A DNA stretch of 64,000 nucleotides from NCBI GenBank assembly GCA_964017145.1, contig OZ024846.1, forward strand, positions 620,001-684,000. Reading direction: 5' to 3'. Positions 38,293 through 51,700 of this stretch are shown in pieces. The first letter of the stretch is position 1. Each line of letters begins with the position of its first letter. The translations under genes and the position numbers were made by a program. The notes below the pieces were generated by a model that saw only the letters and a list, made by a program, of their open reading frames with translations, was not told the DNA's origin and made no database searches. This DNA is from Agrocybe praecox. Taxonomy: Eukaryota; Basidiomycota; Agaricomycetes; Agaricales; Agrocybaceae.

Positions 38293-40608
38293 CTAAATCA
38301 CACCACTGCCATGTCCATTCACCTTAGCTTCCTTCCTCGCATCCAAAATCGCATCCCTAATCCTCCCTACAGCCCTATCCACATCTTCCTCCCCCGTCAA
38401 GCTAAACGAGGCGCGCACATACGGCGTAGCGCGGCCATTCGGTAAAAAGTGCGTACCAGGTAGTGCAAGTACCCCCTTTTCGAATGCTTTGGTCTTGATC
38501 ACAGCCTCTGAATCTCCGCCGTCTGCGCCGCCTTCCTTGTCGCTCAATAGGAGCTTGAACCTATCGAATAGAAAAGAATGTATGTGAGCATATGTATAGA
38601 ACCACACATATTCATTTCAATTAGAAAGAACCCGCCGCGCCCCGTGCGTCTGAATTGAGAAGAAGGAAATATTTTAAAGAACCCGCAGACGCTGAGAAGA
38701 CGGACACAACAGCGACAAAAATAGGATTGGTAGGAATAGAGAAACGAGAAAGTGGAGAAAAAAATCAGGCACATACCAGAAAAACATGCCGGCTTCAGGG
38801 GTATTCCATTCCGCAAGCCCAGTAAGATGCTTCTTCATAGCATTCTCAAAAACATCGCGTTTCTCAGCATAGAACCTCGACACCGTCTCAGTGTGCGTCC
38901 TAAATCCATCATACCCCCACGAATCAAGCAATTTAATAACGATCGCTTGTGTGAGAGAGGATGTTTGTAAATTAGACGTCGCGGTCTATAGTAAGGTAAG
39001 ATAAAACGTAAGTAATCGGCAGAATTTGACACCGGAGATGTATGAAAGAAAGATAGAAAAGAAAGTTTTGGGTTAATATATTATATTCGACATGAGAAAA
39101 AAGTGAATGTATAGGCTTACGTGCTGATCTATGGCGTTGAGGAGTGTTTCGGGTCCAGAGGCAAATCCGATACGTATTCCAGCAGATAGAATCTTGGAGA
39201 GACTGTCAAAACGAAGCACGCGGCCGACCTCAGATTCCTCCAGCTCCAAGGCGAAATACGACGGGTAACGAGGTTCTTTACCATAGTAAAGATAAAAGTA
39301 GGGGTCGTCTGTTCAATTATAGTGGTGGTTAGTTACTTCGGAAATAGATCGAATAAAATTCCCGGAAAGTATGAGAAAAAGAACACGCTTGAAGGGGACG
39401 GTAATAAGCAAGAAAGCCGACGCACCTTCTAAGATAATGAAATTGTGTTCCTTGGCGAGTTGGAGGACTTCTTTGCGTCGCTCGCGGGTAGCTGACGCGC
39501 CTGTGGGGTTACATCCATACTGGCAAGAGATTTGTCAGGGTATTCCTGGCTTCATGCGCGGACGAAAATCTAAAAGGGGGGAATGCACATACAGGTACGG
39601 TATACAAAACTTTGGGTTTCGGCTTGTCTTCTGGCCATTGTTCCAAAATTGAACGCAACGAAGATGAACGTATTCCTTTAGAATCAGTTTCGACCTCTGC
39701 ACAAAGTAAGTTGGACACCGGAATTAATGAAATAAACGTGGCGCAGAGTCTAAATGCACCAGAAAGACGAACCGATCTGTGTACAATTTAAAGTCTGGAA
39801 CATTGGGATAACACCACTGAGGATTTAAATTCAGTACTTTGGCGTGTCGTATAATTAGAAAAAGATGTGGCAATTACTCACGCGTACACTGGGGATTCAA
39901 CAAGGACCGAGTCGCCAGGATTAACCATGGCGTTCACAGCCTGATATCATGGATATAGCCCATTGGACATGTACGTACGTGAGCATGATTGACAAAATGA
40001 AATGATGTACGATGGATTGACCTTGTAAATCAAGTCCTGCGACCCAGCCCCAATCGAGATCCTCCAGCCTTCACCTCTCTTACGGTCATGGAAGACCTCT
40101 TGCAAGCCAAAGATCCAGTCGAGGAGAGGCTTGTAGCCTGCAGTATCGCCATACTGTAAGCCCGCTTCTAACTCTGCGCCATCGATTTTGAGGTTGGTTT
40201 CTTGAGCAGGATCGGTAGGCGAACGTGCAGTGAAGCTTATCGACGTGAACGGGAATGTGGACGCGTTTGGCTTTCCAGCGAGCAGGGAAATCACACCAGG
40301 GGTCTTTTCGAGGGGAAAGAGGCTTCGGACTGATGGGTGACGTGATGTCGGCAAGATGATAGTCAATGAAATTGTTTAAATGTCAAAACAAACGGAAGAT
40401 GGGCTCACTCGGGCTCGGCATCCTTTCTTTTGCTACTGCAGAAAGAAAGTCCTTGTAGTATTCGGCTGGTAAATGCTTTACCTGATCAAAGATGTGAATA
40501 TATGAGAACAGTACGGAGGTAGCAATTTACCTCACGGATCTATATGTCAGACAGTATTCAAGATAAGTGCCAGACGAGCAATTAGCGAATAAGACGAACA
40601 TCTGCCAT
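38293..40608 (-). CDS. Class I/II aminotransferase, aromatic/alpha-aminoadipate (Aro8) type
   Basis: PLP-dependent transaminase, likely acting on aromatic amino acids, kynurenine or 2-aminoadipate, by resemblance to Aro8-type enzymes. Eleven exons sum to 1365 nt (454 aa). The first two are 9 nt each (40608-40600 coding MAD; 40539-40531 coding IRE), followed by 40481-40409. Motifs: LLAGKPN near the N-terminus, IGAGSQDLIYK, NPGDSVLVESPVYAG, YGCNPTGASATRERR (PLP Asn region), EDDPYFYLYYG, FDSLSKILSAGIRIGF with the PLP Lys, and NTPEAGMFFW. It is divergent from galactokinase, whose ATG lies 1.18 kb away. The N-terminal microexon model is the least certain part. Confidence 0.85.
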
Positions 40609-41787
40609 GCTTTATGTTCGTAATATGTGCCCCAGAAAGTGTCGGGGATTGGTATTTGACTGTCGTAGTGTGGGTATCGAAATAGCAGGTGTGAATGGTT
40701 TTTAAGCAAAGCAGAACGAGTCAGAAATTTACAGCCATTTGAAATAGCACTGATGCCATCACCGGCATCATGTGCCGAAAATAAGAAGGTGTCGGACGAA
40801 ATAACACATACACAACATACGGACACGGCAGGGCTATCAAGCAACTATCAAGTCTTATCAGAAGGCCAGTGTGCCACTAAAGACGCCACTTAATAATATT
40901 AATATTATTAATAATCACAATATGCTAATGCCGACCGACTCATGTTTCTCGTTTTTTATGAACCCTGGATCATGACATTGGCAGCTACTCACCGGCAGAG
41001 CCAAGGTATAAGCAAGAAGAGGCTTGACACAAGAGCGCAAGATGGACCCCGTGGACTGGGGTTCTGGCACACTAAAGCTTTCATCAGAAAGGTGCCAAAG
41101 GCTATCTTGCTAAGTATCGTTAGGTAGGGTTTGTTTGATATGCCAACTCCCTCTAGGTTGTGTTTGAGCCAATGGCGGGCCAAAAAGTCCTCTCCTTACG
41201 GTTTGAAGCAGGTTGGGGTTTGAGCTCTCTTTTTATGGGCCATGTTTCCTTGTCGAATGGCACCACAAAGCTAGGCGGCGCTTATTCTGAATCTTAGTTG
41301 TGTCGAGATTGATCAGTCAAGCAAGCACAAATAACCCGCAACAACTGAGCTCGATTCCAAAATTCAAATTTCTAGTAACTAGTTTGTGTAACGGTTCCTG
41401 ACCACCTCGTCGATAATGCTTGTACAGTACTGGTCAAGCTGTGATTCTAATCCCAGAAATGCTACTTATCGTTCCCTTCAAACGTCAAGAAGGCGCAAAT
41501 TTGCAAAGAAAGTTCGCAAGTTCACGGGCCACCTGTAACTTCTCATTGAATTTCCTGTTCTTGTTCGACAAAGTAGGACTCTTCTACGTCAACGGGTCCC
41601 TCGCCCCGCCATGAATACAAACGGCTCTCAGTCCCGCTCAAAACCGGTAGCGGTACAGTTCAACCGCCAACTTTCAGAAGCGGATTAGCGGTCACATGCG
41701 CAAATATGATATGATGACGACGACCGCAATCAGTGGATTCGCGGGTTATCTTAATCTTGTCTCTCAACCTCCTACAGGCCTGTGCTC
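40609..41787. promoter_or_regulatory. Divergent promoter region, aminotransferase / galactokinase
   Basis: About 1.18 kb separate the two start codons. A perfect 22-bp AT palindrome (TTAATAATAT / ATATTATTAA type) spans 40890-40911. No Gal4-type CGG-N11-CCG site was found by eye. No gene is called. Confidence 0.4.
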
Positions 41788-44046
41788 ATGGCTGCATTGA
41801 GTATCGCGAAACAACCCATCCCGGTCTACACCACTTTGAGCGATGTCTTTGGGGGCGTGGGGGCATCTTTACCCCACGCTGTACGGTGGAATGATCTAAT
41901 CGAGGAGTTCCAGATGAGATTCGGGAGGAAACCTGCGTATATCGCAAGAGCTCCTGGCCGTGTCAAGTAAGTCACTACTATATGCGCATCTATGAACAAG
42001 ATCGCTTACGAAAATACAATCGGCAGCTTAATCGGTGAGCTAAAATGGGCCATGGACGTCATTCGAATATACACTTACATGTTTTCTCAATTCAGGCGAA
42101 CACATCGATTATGCTCTCTTTGGCGTATTACCAGCTGCTGTGGATCGCGATATATTAATTGCATGTGGACCTCGCTCAATACTTCCTGAAGACCAGAGAG
42201 CGGAAGATGAACACAAGCCCGGCGGCGTCGTTGCTCAGAACCTCCATCCGAAATACACCCCTCAAGTTTTTGCACCGGCTCCTAAAGGGCCCGCCGATAT
42301 CAAGGAATCGGAAGTGCATGCTGAAAGTTGGTACCTCGACATAAACAAAAGGGAGCTTAGATGGGAGAGTTATGTCAAAGCTGGATACTACGTGAGTATA
42401 CCTATCATTAAGCGACGTTGAGAATATCTAGTTTATTCCTTTTCTGATTACTTTATCACGTATCAGGGCGTCCTGAACCACCATTTTGCTGGCGGAGAGG
42501 AGTTACCTACACCTGTTGACCTGTTAGTAACAGGCTCAGTGCCTGCCGGCTCAGGTCTTTCGTCAAGCGCCGCTATGGTTGTTGCGAGCACATTGGCGTT
42601 CCTGGCCGTGAACGGAAAGGTGAACTTCCACGGCCAACAGCCCAATTGACATACTGAATGTGTTTGATAGCTCGAACAAAATACTAGGGGTGGCTCTGAC
42701 ATCTTTGACAAAGGAACACTGGTCAAATTGGCGATGGAGAACGAAAAGCGTGTCGGTAAGTAACATTTTGCCTCTCCGCAACATAATTTTCCGGGGGCAG
42801 ACATACACATACACACTTAATAATCTGTCAATACGTACATAGGTGTGAACAGCGGCGGGTAAATAGTACGCCACTGCATCCCCTATATTCTTGTCTAATA
42901 TCAGATTTTTGTTTCAACTATAGGATGGACCAGGCAGCATCGGTCATGTCTGACCCTTCATCGGCACTATACATCACATTTTTCCCTTCATTGACAGCGT
43001 CAACGGTTAACTTGCCCACTCGTGCCGTATTCGTGATCGCCAACTCGTTGGTCGTCGTTGATAAAGTCCTGAGTGCAAAGCGCGGGTACAATCTACGCGT
43101 CGTAGAGACCCTAGTAGGAGCCCGTATTTTGGCCAACGCTCTTGGAGTACAGATTGGTACCACGGAGAAGGTCACATTTCGAGAAGTCGTAGCTCGATTC
43201 GCGCATGAGAAAAGCGGCGAGGATATGGGCCCTGATGCCCTTGAACAAGTCCTGGAATCCCTAGAAAGGAAATTGGACGTGTTGAGAGCTGAGACCCCTG
43301 TAGACGGTCAGCTAGGAGTGACAATGGAGGAAATGATTAAAATGTCGGGGTTGTCGAAGGACGCGTTTGATCAGCTTTACCTTTCCTGGGTCGAAAGTAC
43401 GTCCCCCTGCGTCCGCCACATACCTCGGTCTTGTTCATGTGTACTGATTCCTAACTATTTGTTCAGTTGAGGCATCACATTTCCAATTATACAAGCGTGC
43501 AAAACACGTATTTTCAGAGGCGAGGCGCGTGTTGCAATTTAGGCAGACGTGTCTTGATGCAGCACGATCTTCTTCTGATACGGAGTGCATTGAGAGACTA
43601 GGGCAACTTATGAATGATTCCCAGACCAGCTGCGACGAGTTGTTCGAGTGTTCGTGCCCGGAGTTGAACGAGCTAACACGGTCAGCTAGGGAGGCAGGTG
43701 CTTATGGAAGTAGACTAACAGGTATAGTTGTCGTTTCTTTTAGTTTTAGCTGAATCATCAGCTTTTTTGGTTCTTTTCCTTTTTCCTTACTGATTAATGC
43801 ACATAACAGGTGCGGGATGGGGCGGCTGCACGGTATCTCTCGTTCCTGAAGATAAAGTGGATGGGTTTATCCAGAAGGTCAAGGTCACCTACCCGCGTTA
43901 TCAGAACCTGGATAAGCAGTCCCTCGATGAAGCAATATTCGCGACTAAACCTGGGAGCGGTGCCTGTGGTATGTTCAAATTTACCCATCCTTAAGCGTGG
44001 TCTGAGCTTTCCTTCTTTTCTTTTAGTTCTCAAAGTAGAAGAATGA
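41788..44046 (+). CDS. GAL1: Galactokinase
   Basis: GHMP kinase that phosphorylates alpha-D-galactose to galactose-1-phosphate, the first step of the Leloir pathway, in the cytosol. Ten exons: 41788-41966, 42027-42034 (8 nt), 42096-42391, 42467-42619, 42671-42755, 42843-42858 (16 nt), 42924-43396, 43467-43721, 43810-43968 and 44027-44046. They sum to 1644 nt (547 aa). The galactokinase signature APGRVNLIGEHIDY is assembled from exons 1-3, with the 8-nt exon supplying the Leu-Ile codons. The GHMP ATP motif is SVPAGSGLSSSAA. NSGGMDQAAS and the third motif GAGWGGC are present. ATG 41788 precedes a normal-length N-terminus. No other GAL genes are in the window. Confidence 0.94.
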
Positions 44047-45772
44047 ACGGATCTTCGAGAATAATGTATCATAATATGACAAATGCCTTTGAGCGCGTTT
44101 TCCCTCCACGATCTCGGCCTTGAATCAGAAAGTTATCCAAACGACTAGAAAAATATTCTCGAACTACTGCGTAGAGTGTTATCTAAATTGTCGACTCATC
44201 GACCATCTACTTCCCTTTATTGTCCGACGCCAGGCTAATTCCCATCAACGCGCAGTAAACACGCATCATGCTTGTTACGCGAGAAGAGGCCTCGATCGAC
44301 CGTCAATCTAGAGTAAAATTCAAATCTACCCACTGTGTAGGGACTGCCTGATCAGCTCTCTGACATGCTATTAAAAAAAACTGTCCTATTTTATCGAGTG
44401 GAATGATATCTGACACGGGTCTGACAGGCAATTCGAGAAGCCACATATCCACATCGTCTCCAATACGGTGGTGTCTAATCCGCATATCAGAACCAGGGGG
44501 TGAATTCGAAAATGATCGCTCCCTACATAATAATAAGTAGTGACCAAGTTTCTCGACGAGTGTACGTACAAATCACGGTGGCTGGGGGATAACCGTGGAA
44601 ATTCCTATGGAGCGCACACAAATTTTCTTTACTCGAATAAAGGAGCAAGCGCCCAGAACAAGGGGACTTCTGCAAGTTTTTTTTCTCTTTCCTCTTTTGC
44701 GAGTCGAACATGCATGTGTATGTCAGAGCCTTAACGTTTCGATAACCGTCCTTTCTCCAAAACATTGTCCAGAGCTAGATTCGAAGCGGAACATGATATC
44801 GTCATTCGTTCGGTTGGTTTCCCTCATGTACGAATCCCGAGTCGTTCTATCTATGTCCAGCCATACCTTGAGAGATAGTAGCTCCACCACCACCAGTGCA
44901 TAGCTACTTCGAAAGTTTGCTAGACACCATTTTTGCACCCCACAAGATCGACAGAAATAAAAGTGGCGGTCATCGACATAGCATTTTATTTCGAGAACAT
45001 TACCGGCGGGAGCGTGGAGTTCACAACGCAACAAGAAGACAATCGTAAATCGTAAATGGCTTGTTTACTAATTCATTACCATGTCTTGTAGGCAAGCAGC
45101 GAACATTGTATTATAAATATGCGTTCGGATCTAGCCTTTAGAATATGTAATAGAAAAAAAAAGAAGATATTGGGCGAGATTATGTGTACAACAGCAAGAT
45201 GCGAGGTATTGATTCTTGTATTACCCAGAAATGATGATAATGCGTGCACAAGACTGGAAAATGAAAAGATGCACATGAGACAGAAGGAGATAGCGTGAAA
45301 GAAGACCAAAAACAACACAGGAAGGAAGAGAGACAAACAAACATATCGACACAAGAACATAATTACAAACAAAAAAGAGACTGAAAAAATTGACAAACAA
45401 AATTGTACATTTACACACTTGAAGGAACAGAGCGATAACAGCGAAGACACAAGAACGAACGATGAGACGACGATGGTTTTATGATGATGTACAGAACGGT
45501 TGCACTTTGAAGGAAGGTGTGATAATGATGATAATGTTGACAGGGTTTCTTGTGATGCTTCGACAACCGAAGGATGTTATGCGGCTGCATTCTTCTGTTA
45601 TCTGTGTGTCGAAATCGCTGATGATAACGATGACGCGGTGCCAATTTATCCGCGTGCATTCGGAGATGTTAGGATGGCCTAGATGCGTGTATGTGAGAAG
45701 GAGTGGGATGTTGAAACAAGCACACAGCAGAAAATGAAGGGAGGGAAGAGCGGCGAATATTTTAGACATCTT
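44047..45772. other. Intergenic, about 1.7 kb
   Basis: 3' flanks of galactokinase (plus) and the Pps1-type phosphatase (minus). A minus-strand stretch 45034-44303 has protein-like open segments separated by plausible splice sites. It could be a small unrecognised gene but is too uncertain to call. The part 45090-45460 is purine-rich on the plus strand, so its long open frame is a low-complexity artefact. Confidence 0.35.
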
Positions 45773-48700
45773 TCAATGCAGATACTTTTCATTCAACGCG
45801 TGAACTTCTTTTGCTAGGTAGGGCCACGTCAAAGCCCTTGCAAGCTCTTTCTTTAATTTTCGCTCGTCTCCATTCGTGCGCTCTTTGGCTAGCTTAATCT
45901 CCCAGCCACAGAGATTATACAGCAGTCGCATATTCGGTTGGATGAGCACCGACAGACGACGGGATCGTACGATAAGATAGGCATCGACCAAAGGAAGACC
46001 GAGGTGCTTCATCACATACGCAATCTGTTCGTTCAGGATATTGTTAGACCGAAGTTTCAGCGAAAAAAAGCGAGGGAAAAAGTTCGGGTGATGGGGAAAA
46101 AAGAAGGAAGGTCGAGAAAGGACCCCAGGGAAGGGATAAAAATTTGCAGGTTGTCCCCTGCCTGCAAAATGGAAAAAAAAGTAAAAGAAGATAACTCACG
46201 GTGACAGTGGCACTTCTGGAAACCCCCACGCGACAGTGGACTAGTACCTGACCTCCTTCTTGACGTGCCTTGTCGATCCAATCGCATATAGGTTCAAGTT
46301 GGGGCTCAAGGGTATCGATTCCATCGTCACATACGCCCTTGATATCCAGCACCTTTATCCGGCCCTCTCGCTCTTCTATCCATAGTGAACCTTGGCCTCC
46401 AGGACCTTTCCCCGGCACGAAGTGGGCTCCTGGGCCAGGACGGTGACACGCTACGGCCGAGCCATTCGAGGCCCCGCCATGCATCGTATGGTGCGGTGGA
46501 GGCACAAGAGCGCATTCTCCAACTGAGACAACGTGCGTAATGCCCAATGCATGGAGCATATAGACATTAGACGCATGATTCCTATTTTTAAAAAGGTAAT
46601 AAAAGATAGTCAGATAAAGGTAGCTATACAGATAACATATATAAATCAACGACAGAAAAAGAAAAGATACGCACAGATTCCCAAGATACAAGAACGGTAA
46701 CACTCTACTTGGGAAGCTACCATCGAATCTGGGGTCATTGAACCACGACTGATGATCGCCGCCGAACAAACTAGGCAACCAAGGACTAGTTGTCGCCCTA
46801 GGGCGCCCTTTGATCACCTTCTGTTGCTGATTCGTCGCGGTCGTTGAACCAAAGGCCTGTTGCCCATTACCGATACCGATATTTGGAGAAGAGCTGGAAT
46901 TTGAAAGTATTGAGGATCCTGGAACAGGAGCACTGCCGAATTCGAATTGTGTGTGCCCAAGTGGTTGCTGCGCCTGTCCGACTAGAGTAGACTGCGATGA
47001 CGGTAGCCTGAGGGGATTAATAGAAACTCCAGTCTGGTTTGAACCCTGAACTGGAGGAGCCTGAGCGAAAGATATTGACTTCGCTGCTGGTCTCCCCATG
47101 AACGACCCTGAGGAATTATACCCAGCTGACGGTGGACGCGCTGACGGTGTCACAGATGATCCTCTATGCGGAACAGAAGCAGGTGCTGTTCTCTTTCCAT
47201 TTGCATTGATGCTTCCACCTCCAGCAGCAGCCAACGAAGACAAATACTGTCCAGTGGCGATTCTCTCCCTTTCTCTCTCTCGTTCTCGTTCCTTCTCCTT
47301 TTCTCTTTCCCGCTCCTCGCGTAGCCGACCTTCGACTCTTCGTAGAATACCAAGATCGGGCTGATATACAAAGAAACTACGCCTCTTTTCGACCTGAAGC
47401 TCGAGATATGCTTCGGGGAGCATCAGTCCTTTGATCGCCATGAGAAGACAAAGAGCAGGAACAGATGACTCTGTATATCCATCGGAAGAGTACATGAGAA
47501 TTTTGAGAGGTCGTGTGCGAGCTTGAACAGGAGTGGGAGGAACGGGATTATGGAAAGAAGACGAAGGAGAAGTAAACGACCTTAGACGCGAAGGATGTGG
47601 GGGAAGAGGGGCAGCAGGTGGTGGTGTCGGAGGTGGGTTACTCAGTTCCTTTTCTTTCGCAGATGCGGCAGCTGCAGTGCTGTTATTATTACTCGCACCT
47701 GCAGACCCAGGGAAAATAGGGAAAGAAGGCATCAAAGCAGTTACAGACGACCATCTTCTCGAACTAGAGCCGCCAGTCGAGGTGGTCGTCGGTGGAGGAG
47801 GGCTAGGGGCAGCGGAAACGACACCAGCCATGTTCTTTTTCGGGTCAACGTTGCTGATCATCATCAGATTTTTTAGCTCAGGCGGCGTCACTGGCCTGGG
47901 CACCTCAACGGGGGGCGACAGCGTCAAAGGAGGAGAAATATGAGGAGGCTGAATTATAGATACAGGCAGAGGTTGGATCCATCTCTCCAAGAACCTGATA
48001 ACGGGCATCAACGATGCCATCGTGGCCTGCGAATTACTCGGAGAGCTCGGGAAGGGTAAATGAATAACGGCATTGGCGTTAGGTGGTGGTCGAGGAGGAT
48101 AAACCTGTTGTTGTGATGACCCTTGATTTAGCGGTGGTTTGCCTTGTCTCTTCCGCTTAGCCGCAAGCATCTTATCCCACCTCTCGCGCCATAACGTATC
48201 GAGCATGGCCATATGGTCTTCTGCCGCTCGCAAATGTGAAGAGGACGGGAAAGGTGCAAGATCATGACACTCGACGCAAATGTCGTACCCAAATCCACTA
48301 GCAGGATCATTTGTGGGTAGATAATTGAACGGATCGTCATCTGCCAAAGGTTTTCTCTTTTTCGCGGGTGTCTCCTGGTTCAGCAACTCCTTCTCGTCAA
48401 TGCCACACTCCTCCAACAGCCCTTCAACACCTTTCAAATGGCTAGTCATGCTTTCCCAATCCCATTCATCGTCTTCATCGGTCGCGCCTTCCGAGTTACC
48501 ACCACGAGGTAAGGCAGCTACATTCCTGAAATGAGTGCCAACATCCGGAGCGAGAGGGACATCTCCAGAATTTCCTAGGTAAACCTGCCCAATACGAGGA
48601 TCGTAAGGAGGCTGAGCGAGCTCATTGTCCATTTCTGACGAATGCATGGATTTAGGCGCCGGAGAATTCTCGTAAGCAGCTGCCGACAATAAACTAGGCG

Positions 48701-51700
48701 TAGATGCTGCAGCGGGCGTTACCAAGGGTATATGTGACCAGATGCTAGTCCCAGCTTGTACAAAAGGAATGGAAGAGGCAAAAGATGTTGAAGGATTGGG
48801 TAGTGTAGGTAATGGTGTTGGTCGCAAGCTGATGATCTCAGATGCCTTGGTCAAGTCCCGCATTTCTTCTCTTTCCCGAAGAGCAAAGTCGACAGTGTTG
48901 GCGATGGGCACCAAGTCATCTTCCTTCTCCTTCACATCATTGTCGTCCGCCTTGGGCTCATTCGATGAACTGGGCCCAGCTTCCATATTCGTATCGACGT
49001 CCATAACATCACCTACTTCACCGCCTATATCCATCTTTCCAACCACGTCGACATCAATATCCATATCCATCACTTTCTCCTCCTCCTCCCTCTCCTTACT
49101 CTCCACCTCAGTATCTTGCTGCTTCTTACTCCCACCACCACCACCACCACCCGCATTCAACCCTACTCCCAGCCCGCCGGGAACACCCGCCCCACACACC
49201 CTCATCATCAAATGCGGTAGCGCACTCCTCATCTCCTCCTCCCCCGCATCCAACACATACACATCATATTTCAAGAAATCCGACTGTGCCTCTCTCAACT
49301 GAGCCATCTCGATCTTCCGCTGCTCTCTCTCCTTGCGCGCTTCGGCTTTCGCTCGAGCAACAGCTGCATCTTGCTCAGGGTTACCAGAAGGCGAATCGAC
49401 ATCATCGTCGTCGGTGTCTTCTTCTTCGAGTTCCTGTCCGTCAAGGTCTATGCCTAATCCCGCAGCTTGCAGCCTCTCTGCACGCTTTGCCTTGATTGCA
49501 GCCTTGAATCTACGCGCGAGTGCCTTTGCCGCTGGTGTAGCACCATATGGTGAGTACACGACGATGTCCGACAGCGTGGCATATATTGGCTGTTATCCAT
49601 GCGAAAGGAGAATAATAATTAGCATTGAATCTAAGATAGAATCCGAGGAAGAGAAATAAGAAAAGAAAGCATATGAAGAGAAGCAAGTCAGAAACCGACG
49701 GACATCAAATCCGGATCGTCGTCAAGAAACGAGAGACGAGAAAAAAGGATAAATGCATAATACAGAAGCCCATACGAATGAGAAGAGGAGAGAAGAAGAC
49801 TACACAAAAATTCCAGCCCAAACCCAGCCCACCCCTGACCCAAATAATAAATCTGGGTCCAATCTCGAACTTCAAAAAATAAATGGAAACTTTGCACAGC
49901 CATCCCATCCATTCAGAAAAAAATAGGGTCAAGGAAACGAGCCCTCGAAGGGTTGATCAAGCGATCACACATGCGCACGATGACCATCGCATGAACCCCA
50001 AGTCCACATTCCCAATAGCATCCAGACCCAGGCAGATAAGGCGATGAATAATGAAGTAAGAAAAAGGAAAAAGGGGGGATAGATGAAAAATGAACACATG
50101 CACAAATGAGCAAATAAGCAATTGAACCAATGGGCAAATGAAAGAATGGAAGAATGGTGATAAGCAGCCGAAAGTATGGAATGATGATCGTCGATGTCGA
50201 CGACATAGCCATGGTCATATCATCGTCATACGACATCTCATAACCCAAGCCGTCGAAAGAATGGGAAAGTAAGAAGCATTCAAGGGAAACACGAAGCCGA
50301 AAACGAAGGTGGAGATGCAAAAATAAAAAAGATCGTTCTCACAAAACAAGTGAAAGTTCCCGGGGCGAGGAATGATAAATCCGAATACCGTCAATGAGGG
50401 AATGAAAGTCACGAAACGACAAGGTCGACTGAACGACGAAAGCGAAATAAATCGAAATAAGAGAGAAATAAATCGAAACCGAAAAAGAAGAAAAACAGAA
50501 GAAAGAAACGAATAAAGAAAACTCACAACTTGAATCCCAAAATTCCTCAACGAAATCCCATCCGGCACACGAGCAGGCACGAACTCCCAACCTTCCTCTT
50601 CCTCCAGCGTCGTTCCTGGCTCGACACCGCCTGACCGAGACGAAGCACTACCTCCAGCCCAACTCGTATTCGTATCGGTGTTCACTTTCAACGATCTGGA
50701 CTTGCTATCGCCGTTGCCGTTATGATTACTATAGCTAGCGCCCCCCAAACCACGCAAATCAAGCCTCAACTTGGTCCCTCTCGCGCGCCTCAGCAGCTCT
50801 TTCGGGCGGAATGTAGAAGTGAACAAAGGAGGAGCAGTCGGGTCTGTTGATTTCCTCTTGGCCGGTTCTTGCTGCTGCTGTCCATCTTGCTGCACTTGCA
50901 CTTGCGCGGTCTCAGGGTCCTGAGCAGGCGACTCGAGCATCATCGAAGGCATCTGCGTCTCTGTCTGGTCAGCATCACCATCGCCGATCGCTGAGCCTGG
51001 AGAAGAGGGTACGGCTGATCCAGGGGAGGAAACCACAGGCGAAGTCGAATGTGAATGCGATGAAAGAGACGCAGAAGACGAAGCTGCAGACGAAGGCGAC
51101 AGAGGCGAGATGAGCGTCGGATCTTGTGCTACACTGAGGTGGTTGTGATTAATAGGGTTCCCAGAAGTATTGGTGTTCGTGTTTATTCCTAATCCCAATC
51201 CTACAGCCGTCTGTGCGGTGATATTATTCGGATTGGAATTGATAGTATTCGGGGTAACAGTACTGGCAGACCCGAGAGCAGGCCGATGAGCAACAGGGTG
51301 CATATGTGTGCCTTCAAAATGTTTCTCGTCCTTCTTTCCTGCTACTGGACCATCCAGCAAAGCAGATCCCGTTTCGTCCTATAAGCAATTTAGATTAATA
51401 TAATATAAAAGAAAGATATGGGGATAAAGGCCCGTGCGTACCGCTGCAGTCTCAACATTCACATCGTGCTCCTCGTTCTCCAAACCCTCGCCTTCCCCAC
51501 TCTGCACGACGTGTACAGAGTCCACTTGCATTTCCATTCCCATGGGGATATGTATCTGAACAGGCGAGGCCAACAAAGAATCATTGTCCTCGTCGTCCTC
51601 GTCGAGCGCAAGACTCGGTGCGTTCGCGTCCTTGTTGCCGTTCCCGTTCTCTGGGGAATGTGAATTCAGATCGAGAGTGAGAGTGCCCATCGATGAGTCG

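Noticed and set aside
45076..45450. 124-codon hydrophobic minus-strand frame
   Set aside because: It arises from a purine-rich plus strand in the phosphatase 3' flank. It has no domain or topology consistent with a membrane protein family.
46044..49559. Single 1171-codon frame as the whole phosphatase gene
   Set aside because: It reads through two introns (46582-46674 and 46025-46199). The hydrophobic stretches there are intronic pyrimidine tracts. Splicing restores YLGNLNHASN and TVTIAYVMKHLG.
49913..50320. 135-codon frame inside the long phosphatase intron as a nested gene
   Set aside because: Composition follows local purine/pyrimidine bias, and no motif or good start is present.
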